Positions 62,408 to 64,000 of a DNA stretch of 64,000 nucleotides are shown here, in pieces; the stretch's first letter is position 1; the number at the start of each line of letters is the position of its first letter. This stretch comes from Allorhizocola rhizosphaerae (lineage in GTDB: Bacteria; Actinomycetota; Actinomycetes; Mycobacteriales; Micromonosporaceae). Made by a program: the position numbers and the translations under genes. The notes below the pieces were generated by a model. It did no database searches. It was given only the letters and a program-made list of their open reading frames with translations, and was not told the DNA's origin. The DNA lies in NCBI RefSeq assembly GCF_003426775.1, contig NZ_QJUG01000003.1, positions 1 through 64,000 of the forward strand, in the 5' to 3' direction.

Positions 62408-63354
62408 CACAGCTCACCCGGTGTCGCGCGCAGGAGGCGTACCGGTTCGAAGCCCTCGGCCAGGCGGACCTTGGCCTGCGCGCCCCGGAAGAGCGCGATG
62501 CCACGGACCCGCTCGGCCGACATGTACGCCTTGCCCCTCTGATCGGCGTGCGCCCCCACCGCCGCGATCTTCAGGTCCACGTAATCCTCGACATCCACAA
62601 ACACACGCGGGTCGAAATCGGTTGTCACCGAAGGGCTTTCGTAGCACAGGATCGCGGAGTGGCTGCGCGCCGCCTGCAGGGTGGCCACATGCGCCGCGCG
62701 ATGATCGGCGTGCTGGTCGTTGGCGGAATGGGTGAAGATGATGTCCGGGTTGAACCGACGCACCACGGCCTCGATAGCCGCCACCGCCTCGGGCTCGTGC
62801 GCGGCCAGCCGCGTGTCCGGCAGGTCGAGCACGCGCACCTGGCTCACCCCGAGCAGGCGCCCCGCCGCCACAGCCTCCCGCGCCCGCTCCTCGGCGCTGC
62901 CGCCGTTGCCCCCGCGCGTCAGCACGAGTGCGAAGATCTCGTGGCCGGAGTCGGCGAGCTTGGCCACCGTCGCGCCGCACGCGAGTTCGAGGTCGTCCGG
63001 GTGGGCGCCCACGACCAGCACGCGGCGGGCAGCCCGCACAGGCACGGGCCGGGCCGGCGTCACCGCGGCGATCCCGCCGACCCCACCGAGCACGAGCACA
63101 CTGCTCGCGGTGACGGCGAGCCCGGCGGGCGTCTGGTCGTGGTTGCCGGTGAACAGGCACCAGAGATTGGCGCCAAGCCCCGACCACAGGCACACATGGA
63201 TCGCCCACAGTCCGGGGATCCTGCCACGCAACCGGCCCGGCACCGCGACCGCGGCGAGGGCGAAAACTCCCGTGAGGATGACACATACAGCCACGGTCCC
63301 AATCTGGCCGCACGCGATGAGGCCGCTATGAACCGCACATGAGACGGTTCTCAT
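62407..63354 (-). CDS. Membrane-anchored PIG-L family deacetylase
   Basis: 315 residues. Three or four hydrophobic helices in residues 1-98, then a PIG-L/LmbE domain with VVGAHPDDLE, LVLTRGGNGGS, FTHSANDQHADHRAAHVATLQAAR (zinc His pair) and YESPSVTTDF. After the last helix the charged VRAARR suggests the enzyme domain is cytoplasmic, but orientation is uncertain. Overlaps the ATP-grasp gene. Probably removes N-acyl groups from an amino sugar in a surface-polymer or small-molecule pathway. Confidence 0.84.
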   Translation of the reverse strand: MRTVSCAVHSGLIACGQIGTVAVCVILTGVFALAAVAVPGRLRGRIPGLWAIHVCLWSGLGANLWCLFTGNHDQTPAGLAVTASSVLVLGGVGGIAAVTPARPVPVRAARRVLVVGAHPDDLELACGATVAKLADSGHEIFALVLTRGGNGGSAEERAREAVAAGRLLGVSQVRVLDLPDTRLAAHEPEAVAAIEAVVRRFNPDIIFTHSANDQHADHRAAHVATLQAARSHSAILCYESPSVTTDFDPRVFVDVEDYVDLKIAAVGAHADQRGKAYMSAERVRGIALFRGAQAKVRLAEGFEPVRLLRATPGEL

Positions 63355-63398
63355 CCGGGCCTCACCGGCGCGTCACGCGGGTCGCGCAGGCTGTCAGC

Positions 63399-63494
63399 AT
63401 GAGTGAGAGCTTGCCCAGGCGAACCATGCGAGTGGGCCGCTCCGAAGCCAAGCGCAGCGGAGTGACGCCGGAGCCGGCGGAGGTGCCGGCATGA
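63399..63494 (+). CDS. 31-residue leader peptide encoded by a start-associated repeat
   Basis: ATG 63399 to TGA 63494, starting MSESLPRRTMRVGRSEAKRS. The TGA overlaps the ATG of the next gene (ATGA), the arrangement of translational coupling. The sequence is related to the repeat at 11277-11363 that encodes MSEGLPERIEGH. Either a coupled leader or simply a dispersed repeat with an open frame. Confidence 0.4.
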   Translation: MSESLPRRTMRVGRSEAKRSGVTPEPAEVPA

Positions 63495-63856
63495 GTGCAC
63501 AGCAAATCGCGACCGGTGTCGCGCTGGTCGCACTGACCGCACTGGTCACGGCGCTGGGACTGCCCGCGCTGCTGCCGGCCGCCGACGTGCCGCCCATCGT
63601 CGTCAACCCGGCGGGCGCCGTCGACCCAATGAGCCCGGTGAGCCCGGTGAGCCCGGAAGGGCCGATGGACGGCGACGATCAGGGCGACGACGATGGCCTG
63701 GACGACGACGGCCCGGACAACGGCCACATGGGCGGGGGTGACGATGCCGACGACAGGGAAGGTACCGGTTCCGGCGATGACGGCGGCACGGACGACGACC
63801 GTGGCGATGACGGAGACGACGACGAACGGGATGACAACGACGGAGACGACGACTGA
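63491..63856 (+). CDS. Exported, extremely acidic Asp-rich protein
   Basis: 121 residues. A hydrophobic segment at 6-31 (signal anchor or signal peptide), a short VSPVSPEG linker, then a tail of about 65 residues that is almost only Asp, Gly, Glu, Arg and Asn. Such tails bind Ca2+ or other cations. It overlaps the next gene, a histidine kinase, by 26 bp, so it may be an accessory or sensed component of that system; inference. Confidence 0.65.
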   Translation: MSAQQIATGVALVALTALVTALGLPALLPAADVPPIVVNPAGAVDPMSPVSPVSPEGPMDGDDQGDDDGLDDDGPDNGHMGGGDDADDREGTGSGDDGGTDDDRGDDGDDDERDDNDGDDD

Positions 63857-64000
63857 GCAGCGATGGCACAGGCCGGCGCTCAGCCTGCGATTGCGGCTGC
63901 TGGGCTGGGCCCTGGCCCTGCTCGCGCTGGCCAGCCTCGCCTCGGTGCTGGTGATCCGGCAGGTGCTGCTCAACCAGTTGGAGAACCGCGTTGCCGCCGA
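63831..64000 (+). CDS. Sensor histidine kinase, N-terminal part
   Basis: 56 codons before the window ends. ATG 63831 gives MTTTETTTEQRWHRPALSLRLRLLGWALALLALASL...: a short cytoplasmic start, a first membrane helix (~residues 24-44) and the beginning of a sensor loop (QVLLNQLENRVAA). This is the usual N-terminus of OmpR-class actinobacterial kinases. HAMP, HisKA and HATPase domains would lie beyond the window. Confidence 0.7.
   Translation, partial: MTTTETTTEQRWHRPALSLRLRLLGWALALLALASLASVLVIRQVLLNQLENRVAA

Noticed and set aside
63603-63869. Tandem-like repeats in the Asp-rich region as a possible CRISPR or satellite
   Set aside because: The pattern is only GAC/GAT/GGC codons of the acidic protein; no constant repeat-spacer unit.

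Overview
This is high-GC actinomycete DNA with GTG/TTG starts and many 4-bp ATGA/GTGA gene overlaps. The gene set fits a soil saprophyte: secreted pectate lyases and a xylanase with binding modules, LacI and ROK regulators, sortase-anchored proteins and several ABC importers. Dispersed palindromes of the form GTCCANNNTGGAC suggest Pseudonocardiales (Lentzea/Saccharothrix/Amycolatopsis-like). That placement is inference only. No rRNA, tRNA, CRISPR array or intact insertion sequence was seen.

Layout. 1-7.2 kb: a protease tail, a lipoprotein, a secreted papain-like protease with a partner, an orphan LuxR regulator with a degenerate receiver, a divergent TetR/DHA2 efflux pair, and decayed genes. 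7.2-18.7 kb: a PL9 pectate lyase and a PL1 pectate lyase that share an identical 14-bp upstream palindrome. Between them lie a rhodanese-CBS gene and a PhnD/PhnC/PhnE-like importer linked to a methyltransferase, an AhpD-like protein and a radical SAM enzyme. 18.9-24.4 kb: a KhtTU-like K+/H+ antiporter pair, then a copper operon (CsoR, CopZ, a His-rich exported protein, CopA) with two CsoR-type operators. 24.5-28.2 kb: a sulfotransferase, a cyclophilin and an ankyrin protein.

28.5-37.9 kb is a xylan/xylooligosaccharide locus. It has a sugar ABC importer, its LacI regulator, a GH43 beta-xylosidase, a LacI-like sensor without a DNA-binding domain, and a GH10 xylanase with FnIII and CBM2. CGAAANTTTCG boxes lie before the importer and the xylanase, with a degenerate one before GH43. 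41.0-49.4 kb is a one-strand catabolic cluster: ROK regulator, solute-binding protein, ATPase, fused permease, creatininase-family hydrolase, ArgH-like lyase and ROK-family kinase. I cannot match it to a known pathway.

49.8-52.5 kb encodes a large secreted PIG-L deacetylase-like protein. 52.8-60.2 kb is a zinc-type locus: a Fur/Zur-family regulator, an 'anchored repeat' ABC transporter whose binding protein carries an inserted anchor-M module, an LPxTG surface protein and two secreted anchor-M proteins. Zur-like boxes precede its two transcription units. 60.3-63.4 kb holds a GT2 glycosyltransferase facing an ATP-grasp/membrane PIG-L pair. The window ends in an acidic exported protein overlapping the start of a histidine kinase.

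Decay is frequent. A VOC protein, an SGNH hydrolase and an XRE regulator carry internal deletions. An alpha/beta hydrolase has a frameshift. A histidine kinase, a response regulator and an IS110-like transposase survive only as fragments.
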